Source: Prescottella soli | GTDB lineage: Bacteria > Actinomycetota > Actinomycetes > Mycobacteriales > Mycobacteriaceae | Length of the DNA: 64,000 nucleotides | Assembly (NCBI RefSeq): GCF_040024445.1 | Contig: NZ_CP157276.1 | Coordinates: forward strand, 2,170,001 to 2,234,000 | Direction: 5' to 3' | In this document: in pieces, positions 36,402 through 47,011 of the stretch | Layout: every line of letters begins with the position of its first letter | Position numbering within the stretch: position 1 is the first letter of the stretch | Program-made: the position numbers and the translations under genes | Notes under the pieces: model-generated | The model's database searches: none | What the model saw: only the letters and a program-made list of their open reading frames with translations | What the model was told of the DNA's origin: nothing

Positions 36402-37603
36402 CCGCACGGCCACTGGACGGAGTTCGCGTCGTCGACATGTCGTCGTTCGTCGCCGGACCCACCGCCGGACGCGTCCTCGCCGAGCTCGGCGCCGAGGTGA
36501 TCCGGGTCGATCCGATCTCCGGCGCCGTCGACGGCGCCCGCTGGCCCGTCACCGACGACGGTGTCAGCCTCTACTGGGCCGGCCTCAACCAGGCGAAGAA
36601 GTCGGTGACCGTGGACCTGCGGAGCGAGGCCGGTCGCGGTTTCGTCACCGATCTCGTCGCCGAGGCCGGGATCCTGCTGGAGAACGCAGCTCACGCGCGG
36701 TGGCTGGACAACGACGTCCTCGCCCAGCGCTGTCCCGGTCTGATCCACCTGCACATCGAGGGCTACGCCGACGGTGCCCCCGCCGTCGATTACACCGTCA
36801 ACGCCGAGGTCGGGTTGCCACTCATGACGGGACCGCAGGGTTCCGACACGCCTGTCAATCATGTTCTGCCCGCGTGGGATCTGCTGACCGGGCTGTACGC
36901 CGCTCTCGGGCTGGTGACGGCGCTGCGGCGTCGCGAGCAGACCGGTGAGGGCGCGTATCTGCAACTGGCACTGAGTGATGTCGCGCTGTCCGCGGTGGCC
37001 AGCATGGGCTGGGTCGCGGAGGCCGACCGTTGCGGCACCGGGCGCCCACGTCAGGGCAACGCCCTGTTCGGTAGCTACGGCGCCGACTTTCCCACCGCCG
37101 ACGGCCACGCCGTCATGGTTGTGGGTCTGACCTCCGGTCAGTGGCGCGCGCTGATCGACGTCACCGACACCGCCGACATCTTCAGCGCACTCGAACGCCA
37201 CCGCGGACTCGATCTGAGTGTGGAGGCCGATCGGTACGCGGCCCGGGACGCGATCACTGCAGTCCTGCGCCCCTGGTTCGAATCCCGCACGCTCGAACAG
37301 ATCACGACCGACTTCGCCGGGACTCGCGTCCTGTGGAGCGCGTACCGCACGCTCGCCGAGGTTGCCGCCGACATCCGCCACGTCGCCGGCGACGTCGTCG
37401 TGCAAGAGGTCGACCATCCGGGCATCGGAGCCATGCTGACCTCGCGTTCCCCGCTCCGCTGGTCCGGTGCGTACACCGATGCCGCGCCGGCACCGGTGTC
37501 CGGAGCACACACCAGGGAGGTCGCCGCGGCTGCCGGACTGGACGACAGCGCCATCGACGCCCTCGTCGCCGCGGGCGTTCTCGGGAAGCCGGAGACGACA
37601 TGA
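36398..37603 (+). CDS. Family III CoA-transferase (CaiB/BaiF)
   Basis: A 401-residue CoA-transferase: N-terminal LDGVRVVDMSSFVAGPTAGR, LAELGAEVIRVDPISG, LNQAKKSVTVDLRSEAGR, and AVDYTVNAEVGLPLMTG, whose aspartate matches the active-site position of the family. The segment after it is more like succinyl-CoA:dicarboxylate transferases than the racemase-type gene at 9831. With CitE-like and MaoC-like genes directly behind it, it resembles the transferase of itaconate or methylmalate pathways. Coupled by 4-nt overlaps on both sides. Confidence 0.9.
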   Translation: MTARPLDGVRVVDMSSFVAGPTAGRVLAELGAEVIRVDPISGAVDGARWPVTDDGVSLYWAGLNQAKKSVTVDLRSEAGRGFVTDLVAEAGILLENAAHARWLDNDVLAQRCPGLIHLHIEGYADGAPAVDYTVNAEVGLPLMTGPQGSDTPVNHVLPAWDLLTGLYAALGLVTALRRREQTGEGAYLQLALSDVALSAVASMGWVAEADRCGTGRPRQGNALFGSYGADFPTADGHAVMVVGLTSGQWRALIDVTDTADIFSALERHRGLDLSVEADRYAARDAITAVLRPWFESRTLEQITTDFAGTRVLWSAYRTLAEVAADIRHVAGDVVVQEVDHPGIGAMLTSRSPLRWSGAYTDAAPAPVSGAHTREVAAAAGLDDSAIDALVAAGVLGKPETT

Positions 37604-38454
37604 GCAACCCCACGACACCCGTCCGACGCCGATGCGCCCTGGTCGCCCCGGGCTCGGACGAACGCAAGATCGCCAAGGCCCTCGAATCGACCGCCGACGA
37701 GGTGGTGCTCGACCTGGAAGACGCCGTCACGACCGCACGTAAGGACGAGGCGCGTGCCCTCGTGTGCCGGATCATCAGGGAGCATCGGCCCGATCGAACG
37801 GTCACCATCCGCGTCAACGGTCTCGGCACTGCGTGGGCGCTGGACGACCTCAGGGCTGTCGGTGCGCTCGACGGCGTCGGAATCGTGCTGCCGAAGGTCG
37901 ACACCGCCGACGACCTGATCACCGCCGACCGACTGCTCACCGAACTCGACTCGACGGCCCGACTCCAGGCACTGATCGAGACTCCGCAGGGAATTCGCTC
38001 GATCGACGCGATCTGCAGCGCCACTGACCGACTCGAGACCGTCGTGATCGGATACGCCGACCTGGGAGCCGCCCTCGGTCGAGGTGACGGGTACGCGCCC
38101 GAACGTTGGCTCCACGTCCAGGATCGTGTCCTGATCGCCGCCCGCGCCGCCGGTATCCAGGCCATCGACGGACCGCACCTGTCCATAGCCGACGACGCCG
38201 GCTTCCGGGCGGCCGCGCAGTGGACCCGCGATCTCGGATTCGACGGAAAGTGGGTCATCCACCCCGGACAGGTCGAAGCGACTACCGAGATCTTCACGCC
38301 CACACGGGATTCCGTCGAACGCGCCCGCCGCGCGCTCGATGCAATGGTCAAGGCCGAGACCACCGGGGCCGGGGCCGCGCAACTCGACGGGCAGATGCTC
38401 GACGAGGCCGTCGCCGTGGCCGCTCGACGCGTACTGGCACAGATCGGAGGCTGA
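37600..38454 (+). CDS. CitE/HpcH-type CoA-ester lyase
   Basis: A 284-residue TIM-barrel protein of the HpcH/HpaI-CitE family: RRCALVAPGSDERKIAKAL at the start, DEVVLDLEDAVTTARKDEAR (metal/substrate acids, about residue 34), the RVNGLGT motif, LIETPQGIRSID (metal glutamate, about 125), GYADLGAALG and GKWVIHPGQV near the end. Members cleave citramalyl-CoA, malyl-CoA or methylmalyl-CoA into a CoA ester and pyruvate or glyoxylate. The preceding transferase and following hydratase support such a role. Confidence 0.93.
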   Translation: MSNPTTPVRRRCALVAPGSDERKIAKALESTADEVVLDLEDAVTTARKDEARALVCRIIREHRPDRTVTIRVNGLGTAWALDDLRAVGALDGVGIVLPKVDTADDLITADRLLTELDSTARLQALIETPQGIRSIDAICSATDRLETVVIGYADLGAALGRGDGYAPERWLHVQDRVLIAARAAGIQAIDGPHLSIADDAGFRAAAQWTRDLGFDGKWVIHPGQVEATTEIFTPTRDSVERARRALDAMVKAETTGAGAAQLDGQMLDEAVAVAARRVLAQIGG

Positions 38455-38458
38455 CGAC

Positions 38459-39457
38459 ATGACCGGACCACGCTTCGTCGGGGGACCCTACTTCGACGAG
38501 TTGACCGTCGGCACGGTGTTCGACACCTCGCCCGGCGTCACCCTCACCGACGGACTCTCCGCCACGCATCAGGCCATTCTCGGCGACCGGATCCGACTTG
38601 CTCTCGACGCCCACCTGTCGCGGGCGGTCACCGGAGCCCCGACCGCGGTCGCGAACCCGGGCCTGGTGTGCGACATCGCAATCGGGCAGTCGACGCTGGC
38701 CACGCACCACGTGAAGGCCAACCTCTTCTACCGAGGGCTCCGCTTCCACCGGTTCCCGCACCTGGCCGACACCCTGTACACACGCACGGAAGTGGTCGGT
38801 CTACGCGAGAACTCAGCGCGTCCAGGTCGCCGGCCCACCGGTCTCGCAGCGCTCCGGATGACGACGACCGACCAGGAAGGGCGGACCGTCCTCGACTTCT
38901 ATCGGTGCGCGATGTTGCCGCTGAGCGACGCTCCCGACCCGGCACGTGTCGTTCACGCGGACGACCTGTCGTCGATCGGGCCGTCCGACGCTCCCGCGTG
39001 GTCGGTCCCGAAGGGCTGGGACCTGACCGCCTATCGGGAAAGAGTCGCCGGTCAGCACTTCTCCCCCGACCTCGTGGGCACGGAGTTCGCCGGCAGCGGT
39101 GATGTCGTCACCAGTGCGCCCGAACTGGCGCGGCTGAGCCTGAACATCGCCGCCGTCCACCATGACGAGCGAATTGCCGGATGCCGTCTGGTGTACGGCG
39201 GGCACACGATCGGAATCGCACTCGCGCAGGCGACTCGGGCCCTTCCGAACCTGGTGACCGTACTCGGTTGGCGGTCATGCGATCACACCGGACCGGTGCA
39301 GGAAGGCGACACCCTCACGAGCACGCTGCGGGTTGTGCACGCCGACCCTGTCGGTGACGCGTGGGCTGTGCAATTGCGCTCCGTGGTGCACGCTCACGGC
39401 ATGGCGGGGGCCGACCGCCCGGTACTGGATTGGGAGTTCACCGCACTGATGACCTGA
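38459..39457 (+). CDS. MaoC-type enoyl-CoA hydratase (double hot-dog)
   Basis: A 332-residue protein with two hot-dog halves, FDELTVGTVFDTSPGVTLTD at the N-terminus and LVYGGHTIGIALAQATRAL, then DHTGPVQEGDTLTSTLRVV in the second half. It is like mesaconyl-CoA or itaconyl-CoA hydratases, which are encoded next to CitE-type lyases. It would hydrate an unsaturated diacyl-CoA made by the operon's acyl-CoA dehydrogenase. Last gene of the operon; 4 nt after citE and followed by palindromic element copy 3. Confidence 0.88.
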   Translation: MTGPRFVGGPYFDELTVGTVFDTSPGVTLTDGLSATHQAILGDRIRLALDAHLSRAVTGAPTAVANPGLVCDIAIGQSTLATHHVKANLFYRGLRFHRFPHLADTLYTRTEVVGLRENSARPGRRPTGLAALRMTTTDQEGRTVLDFYRCAMLPLSDAPDPARVVHADDLSSIGPSDAPAWSVPKGWDLTAYRERVAGQHFSPDLVGTEFAGSGDVVTSAPELARLSLNIAAVHHDERIAGCRLVYGGHTIGIALAQATRALPNLVTVLGWRSCDHTGPVQEGDTLTSTLRVVHADPVGDAWAVQLRSVVHAHGMAGADRPVLDWEFTALMT

Positions 39458-39475
39458 ATCGTTCCCCACAACAGA

Positions 39476-39520
39476 TGAAGGGTCCCTTCATACGCTGGTA
39501 GCGCATGAAGGGACCCTTCA
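39476..39520. repeat. Dispersed palindromic element, copy 3 (terminator-like)
   Basis: TGAAGGGTCCCTTCA (39476-39490), a 15-nt loop TACGCTGGTAGCGCA and TGAAGGGACCCTTCA (39506-39520), a 15-bp perfect stem. It sits between the convergent MaoC-type gene and hsaB and can terminate both operons. Confidence 0.9.
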
Positions 39521-39547
39521 GCCTTCCCCTCCCCCGGGGCAGGTCTT

Positions 39548-40134
39548 CTACAGCCAGGTGTCCTCGCTGGCCGTGGTGAGGAACGCTTCGAGGTCGTCCC
39601 GCCACTTCGCCGGCACGGTCTTGTCCGGCTCGATGCCGGTGTACTGGCCGCGGTAGAACAGCAGTGGCCGCTCGGTCTTGATCTCACTCATCGAGCGGAC
39701 CCGGCCGAACACCACGAAGTGGTCGCCGCCGTCGTGCACGGTCTCCACCGTGCAATCCATGTGCGCGAGCGAGCCGTCGAGGATCGGAGATCCCAACGGC
39801 GAAGGCGTCCAGTCGATTCCGGCGAACTTGTCGGGCTCGCGAGAACCGAACCGCGCACACGTGTCCTGCTGCTCCTCGGCGAGGACGTTGACGCAGAACC
39901 GGCCCGACCGCTCGATCGACGCCCACGACCGGGATGCCTTCGTGGGGCAGAACAGCACGAGCGGCGGCTCGAGCGACAGTGCCGCGAAGGACTGGCACGC
40001 GAACCCCACCGGGGCGCCGTCGTCGACCGTCGTGATGATCGTGACGCCGGTGCAGAACTGTCCGAGGACGTTACGGAACTGGCGCGGATCGATCTCCGTG
40101 CCGGTTCCCACGCTGGACGCGTCGGGCGCGGACA

Positions 40135-40135
<1 letters not shown>
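39548..40135 (-). CDS. hsaB: Flavin reductase of the HsaAB steroid monooxygenase
   Basis: A 195-residue flavin reductase-like (FMN-binding split barrel) protein: QFRNVLGQFCTGVTIITT near the start, GFACQSFAALSLEPPLVLF and FGRVRSMSE, LLFYRGQY near the end. HsaB supplies reduced flavin to HsaA for hydroxylation of 3-HSA to 3,4-DHSA in cholesterol ring degradation. The GTG at 40135 shares its first base with the TAG stop of hsaC, giving a one-base overlap and tight coupling. Gene order hsaA-D-C-B is as in mycobacteria and rhodococci. Confidence 0.93.
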
Positions 40136-43099
<2,964 letters not shown>

Positions 43100-43142
43100 T
43101 GGACGCTCCCGTCTGTAATCGATGTTCACTTGTCCCTGAGAC

Positions 43143-43156
43143 TAGAACACGTTCTC
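43143..43156. promoter_or_regulatory. KstR-like operator at the hsaA promoter
   Basis: TAGAACACGTTCTC carries the AGAAC-N2-GTTCT inverted repeat of KstR sites (consensus TNNAACNNGTTNNA; only the final base differs). It lies 44 nt upstream of the hsaA start. Confidence 0.8.
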
Positions 43157-43246
43157 TTCCATGTCGAGGGAACGTGAATTCCACTGGTAATCGGTAGTCG
43201 GTGGCGATACCAAGCGCGCGAAATCTAGCGGAATCGAGCGAAGTTC

Positions 43247-43260
43247 TATAACGTGTTCTA
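43247..43260. promoter_or_regulatory. KstR-like operator at the kshA promoter
   Basis: TATAACGTGTTCTA fits TNNAACNNGTTNNA completely. The surrounding 17 bases TTCTATAACGTGTTCTA are identical to those in front of kstD (46994-47010). TATAAC may also be the -10 element. Confidence 0.85.
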
Positions 43261-43289
43261 CCAACAGCTAGAAGGGATGTGAGGTACTG

Positions 43290-44447
43290 ATGGCGCAGAT
43301 TCGTGAGATCGATGTGGGAGCTCCGCAGACGCGTTTCGCACGCGGTTGGCACTGCATCGGCCTGGAGAGCGAATTCCTCGACGGCAAGCCGCACGCGGTC
43401 GAGGCGTTCGGCACCAAGCTGGTGGTCTTCGCCGACAGCCAGAACAAGCTGCACGTGCTCGACGCATACTGCCGGCACATGGGCGGCGACCTGAGCCAGG
43501 GCGAGGTCAAGGGCGACTCCGTCGCGTGCCCGTTCCACGACTGGCGCTGGGGCGGCAACGGCAAGTGCACGGACATCCCGTATGCCCGGCGCGTGCCGCC
43601 GATCGCGCGGACCCGTTCGTGGACCACGTTGCAGCGCAACAAGCAGCTGTTCATCTGGAACGACCCCGAGGGCAACCCGCCGCCGGACGACGTCACGATC
43701 CCGGAGCTGCCGCAGGTCATGACCGACGAGTGGACCGACTGGCAGTGGAACCGGATACTCGTCGAGGGCTCCAACTGCCGCGAGATCGTCGACAACGTCG
43801 TGGACATGGCGCACTTCTTCTACGTCCACTTCGGGTTCCCGAAGTACTTCAAGAACGTCTTCGAGGGCCACGTCGCGACCCAGTACCTGCAGAACCACGG
43901 CCGGCCGGACGTCGGCAGCATGGGCACGCAGTACGGCGATTCGGTGCTGGACTCCGAGGCGTCGTACTTCGGCCCGTCGTACATGGTCAACTGGCTGCAC
44001 AACAACTACAGCGGGTACAAGGTCGAGAGCGTCCTGATCAACTGCCACTACCCGGTCACCCAGGACTCGTTCATGCTCATGTACGGCGTGAGCGTGGAGA
44101 AGCCGAAGGGCCTCGACGACGCCACCAGCAACAAGCTCGCCCGCAAGTTCACCGAGGGCGTGGCGATGGGCTTCGAGCAGGACGTCGCGATCTGGAAGAA
44201 CAAGACCAAGATCGAGAACCCGCTCCTGTGCGAGGAGGACGGCCCGGTCTACCAGCTGCGCCGCTGGTACGACCAGTTCTACGTCGACGTCGCCGACATC
44301 GACGAGAAGGCGACGCAGCGCTTCGAGTTCGAGATCGACACCACCAAGGCCGTCGAGGCCTGGCAGCGTGAGGTCGACGCGAACCTGGCGCGTCAGGCGG
44401 AGGAGAAGGCCGCCGCCGAGGCCGCCGATCACAAGACGGGGGTGTGA
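43290..44447 (+). CDS. kshA: 3-ketosteroid 9-alpha-hydroxylase, oxygenase component
   Basis: The 385-residue Rieske oxygenase has the [2Fe-2S] ligands Cys61-x-His63 (YCRHMGGD) and Cys80-x2-His83 (CPFHDWRW), and the mononuclear iron segment NVVDMAHFFYVHFG with His175 and His180. It hydroxylates AD/ADD at C9; together with KstD this leads to opening of ring B. The reductase KshB is not encoded nearby. A GAGG Shine-Dalgarno and a KstR-like site precede the ATG. The C-terminus ends in an Ala/Glu-rich tail as in other KshA proteins. Confidence 0.97.
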   Translation: MAQIREIDVGAPQTRFARGWHCIGLESEFLDGKPHAVEAFGTKLVVFADSQNKLHVLDAYCRHMGGDLSQGEVKGDSVACPFHDWRWGGNGKCTDIPYARRVPPIARTRSWTTLQRNKQLFIWNDPEGNPPPDDVTIPELPQVMTDEWTDWQWNRILVEGSNCREIVDNVVDMAHFFYVHFGFPKYFKNVFEGHVATQYLQNHGRPDVGSMGTQYGDSVLDSEASYFGPSYMVNWLHNNYSGYKVESVLINCHYPVTQDSFMLMYGVSVEKPKGLDDATSNKLARKFTEGVAMGFEQDVAIWKNKTKIENPLLCEEDGPVYQLRRWYDQFYVDVADIDEKATQRFEFEIDTTKAVEAWQREVDANLARQAEEKAAAEAADHKTGV

Positions 44448-44448
44448 C

Positions 44449-44781
44449 ATGACCTCGACCTGGGCCAAGGCCCCGAACTACGCAGACAGCCCGGCCCGGG
44501 TCGAGGCCGTCCGCGCACAGACCGCAGCCGATCTGCACTCGTACCTCGAGGAGGGGCTCCACGAGGTGCAGTGCCGTACGTGCGGAACCTGCGTGCTCGT
44601 TCGGAAGAACAGCTACAAGCACACAAGCATTCAGTGGCAGGACGACCCGGCGAAGGTGTGTCCGGAATTCACCGGATCCGGCGGCCGGACCGGGTCGCGG
44701 CAGACCTGCCCGCGGCTGCTGAACAGCATCAACCACGCAGTGATGGAGGGCATCCTCGAGGTGCGCGACCCACAGTCGTAG
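44449..44781 (+). CDS. Small Cys-rich protein following kshA
   Basis: A 110-residue protein, 1 nt after the kshA stop. It contains VQCRTCGTCVLVRKN (Cys-x2-Cys-x2-Cys), a single Cys in VCPEFTGSG and another in RQTCPRLLNSIN, a pattern that could hold a zinc or Fe-S centre. M. tuberculosis has a conserved hypothetical gene (Rv3527) directly after kshA (Rv3526), and this may be its relative; that is from memory, not an alignment. A role as accessory or maturation factor for KshA is a guess from position. A strong terminator follows. Confidence 0.8.
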   Translation: MTSTWAKAPNYADSPARVEAVRAQTAADLHSYLEEGLHEVQCRTCGTCVLVRKNSYKHTSIQWQDDPAKVCPEFTGSGGRTGSRQTCPRLLNSINHAVMEGILEVRDPQS

Positions 44782-44802
44782 TTGGTGTGGGGGGAGGCAG
44801 GA

Positions 44803-44838
44803 GAAGGGGCGCGCATCCGGCAGGATGCGCGCCCCTTC
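44803..44838. terminator. Bidirectional terminator between the kshA and hsaG-hsaF operons
   Basis: GAAGGGGCGCGCATCC and its exact complement form a 16-bp stem with the 4-nt loop GGCA. T-rich sequence follows on the plus strand (TTCTTCG). It lies 22 nt after each of the convergent stops at 44781 and 44860. Confidence 0.9.
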
Positions 44839-44859
44839 TTCGTCGTTCGGGTGCGGAAA

Positions 44860-45939
44860 CTAGCGGGACGCCGCCTCGTGCTGCAGCTCGAGCGCGATGT
44901 CGATGAGCTGATCCTCCTGGCCGCCGACGAGCTTGCGCTTGCCGGCACGCACGAGCATCTCCGCGGTGGAGACGCCGTAGCGCTCGGCCTGCAGTTCGGC
45001 GTGCTTGAGGAAGCTCGAGTACACGCCCGCGTAGCCCATCATCAGGGCCTGCCGGTCGAGCAGGCACTCGGCCGGCATCGTGGGACGCACGACGTCCTCC
45101 GCGGCCTCGGCGATCGCGAAGAAGTCGATCCCGGTCTTCACCCCGATCTTGTCGCACACGCCGACGAGTGCCTCGACCGGAGCGTTACCGGCCCCGGCCC
45201 CGAAACGTCGGGTGCTGCCGTCGATCTGCTTGGCGCCCGCCCGGACGGCTGCGATCGAGTTCGCCACCCCCAGGCCCAGGTTCTCGTGCCCGTGGAAGCC
45301 GACCTGGGCATCCCGGCCCAGTTCCTGGACGAGCGCCTCCACGCGCTCGGCGACCTGCTCGAGAACCAGCGCCCCGGCCGAGTCGACGACGTACACGCAC
45401 TGGCAGCCGGCATCGGCCATGATGCGGCCCTGCTCGGCCAGCTTCTCCGGCGAGACGGTGTGCGCCATCATCAGGAAGCCGACGGTCTCGAGCCCGCGGT
45501 CGCGGGCCAGCCCGAAGTGCTGGATGGAGACGTCGGCCTCGGTGCAGTGGGTGGCGATACGGCAGATCGACGCGCCGTTGTCCTGCGCCTCGACAATGTC
45601 CTCCTTGACGCCGACGCCGGGCAGCATGAGGAACGCGATCTTCGCCCGCTTCGCCGTGTCGACGGCGATCTTGATCAGTTCCTGCTCCGGGGTCTTCGAG
45701 AATCCGTAGTTGAACGACGAGCCACCGAGACCGTCGCCGTGAGTGACCTCGATGACCGGCACGCCGGCCCCGTCGAGGGCGGTGACGATGTCACGCACCT
45801 CCGCACCGGTGAACTGGTGCCGCTTGTGGTGCGATCCGTCGCGGAGCGAGGTATCGGTGATTCGGATGTCCCAGGCGCCGTCGAAGTGGATGCCGTCGGT
45901 CCGGTTCGCCGTCTTGCCGCTGTTGCTCATGTCGCTCAC
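44860..45939 (-). CDS. hsaF: 4-hydroxy-2-oxovalerate-type aldolase
   Basis: The 359-residue DRE-TIM metallolyase has [20 protein letters not shown] (Arg-Asp metal/substrate motif, about residue 25), [15 protein letters not shown], and [20 protein letters not shown] with the two metal histidines (about 215). HsaF cleaves 4-hydroxy-2-oxohexanoate to pyruvate and propanal, which is channelled to HsaG. The GTG start overlaps the hsaG stop (GTGA), with GGAGG 5 nt before it. The C-terminal communication domain (about 290-359) is intact. Confidence 0.95.
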   Translation of the reverse strand: MSDMSNSGKTANRTDGIHFDGAWDIRITDTSLRDGSHHKRHQFTGAEVRDIVTALDGAGVPVIEVTHGDGLGGSSFNYGFSKTPEQELIKIAVDTAKRAKIAFLMLPGVGVKEDIVEAQDNGASICRIATHCTEADVSIQHFGLARDRGLETVGFLMMAHTVSPEKLAEQGRIMADAGCQCVYVVDSAGALVLEQVAERVEALVQELGRDAQVGFHGHENLGLGVANSIAAVRAGAKQIDGSTRRFGAGAGNAPVEALVGVCDKIGVKTGIDFFAIAEAAEDVVRPTMPAECLLDRQALMMGYAGVYSSFLKHAELQAERYGVSTAEMLVRAGKRKLVGGQEDQLIDIALELQHEAASR

Positions 45940-46838
45940 GCCTCCACACTCAGAAGCTGTCGGGCGATCTCCTCGCCCACCTTGGTTGCCGCCGCGGTCA
46001 TGATGTCGAGGTTGCCTGCGTAGGGCGGCAGGAAGTCGCCCGCACCCTCGACCTCGACGAAGGTGGTGACAGTGGCGTGCCCGCCCGATACGACGGTCGG
46101 GTCACTGAACTGCGGCTCGTTGAGCAACCGATAGCCGGGCACGTACTGCTGAATGTCCGCGACCACCTGATGGATCGACTCGGTGATCGCATCGCGGTCG
46201 GCATCCTCCGGGATGGCACAGAAGATGGTGTCGCGCATGATCATCGGCGGATCCGCCGGGTTCAGGATGATGATGGCCTTGCCCCGGTCGGCGCCGCCTA
46301 TCACCTCGACGCCGCGGCTGGTGGTCTTGGTGAACTCGTCGATGTTCGCGCGCGTACCGGGTCCGGCCGAGACCGACGCGACCGACGCGACGATCTCCGC
46401 GTACGGCACGTCGACGACACGGGAGACCGCGTGCACGATCGGGATCGTCGCCTGGCCGCCGCACGTGATCATGTTGACGTTCGGCGCCTCGAGATGCTCG
46501 CGCAGGTTCGCCGGCGGGACGACGGCCGGGCCGACCGCGGCGGGGGTGAGATCGATTGCGCGGATCCCGTGTTCGGCGTACTTGGGGGCGGCGGCGCGGT
46601 GCACGTGCGCGGACGTCGCCTCGAAGATCATGTCGGGCTTCTCGGTCTGGTTCAGCAGCCAGTCGACACCCTCGGCGGTGGTCTCGAGCCCCATCTTCCG
46701 GGCCCGTGCGAGTCCCTCGCTGGCGGGATCGATGCCGATCATCCAGCGAGGCTCGAGCCACTGGGATCGCTGCAACTTGTAGAGCAGGTCCGTGCTGATG
46801 TTGCCGGAACCCACGATCGCGACACTTGCCTTCGTCAT
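45936..46838 (-). CDS. hsaG: Acylating aldehyde dehydrogenase (propanal/acetaldehyde)
   Basis: The 300-residue NAD-dependent enzyme has the N-terminal [17 protein letters not shown] cofactor loop and the catalytic Cys126 in [13 protein letters not shown]. It converts propanal from HsaF to propionyl-CoA. GGAG precedes the ATG at 46838. In M. tuberculosis the order is hsaF-hsaG-hsaE, all on one strand before kstD; here only 173 nt separate hsaG from kstD and no hsaE hydratase gene is present. Confidence 0.95.
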   Translation of the reverse strand: MTKASVAIVGSGNISTDLLYKLQRSQWLEPRWMIGIDPASEGLARARKMGLETTAEGVDWLLNQTEKPDMIFEATSAHVHRAAAPKYAEHGIRAIDLTPAAVGPAVVPPANLREHLEAPNVNMITCGGQATIPIVHAVSRVVDVPYAEIVASVASVSAGPGTRANIDEFTKTTSRGVEVIGGADRGKAIIILNPADPPMIMRDTIFCAIPEDADRDAITESIHQVVADIQQYVPGYRLLNEPQFSDPTVVSGGHATVTTFVEVEGAGDFLPPYAGNLDIMTAAATKVGEEIARQLLSVEA

Positions 46839-46996
46839 GCGAACTCCTACTCGAATCGCAGGATTTCCGCGACGAGCACAGACGAACACCGACTCCACGA
46901 AGAGAACTGCAACGCGTGTTCGTTTGTCAACGTCACGGTCGGATGCCTCCAGCCATACTTACTGGCAGAAAGCATGGACTGGCAGCCCCACCATTC

Positions 46997-47010
46997 TATA
47001 ACGTGTTCTA
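46997..47010. promoter_or_regulatory. KstR-like operator abutting the kstD start
   Basis: TATAACGTGTTCTA is a full match to TNNAACNNGTTNNA. It ends one base before the kstD ATG and overlaps the likely -10 (TATAAC), so repression would be direct and the kstD transcript nearly leaderless. The hsaG start is 158 nt away on the other side and may share the site. Confidence 0.85.
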
Positions 47011-47011
47011 C

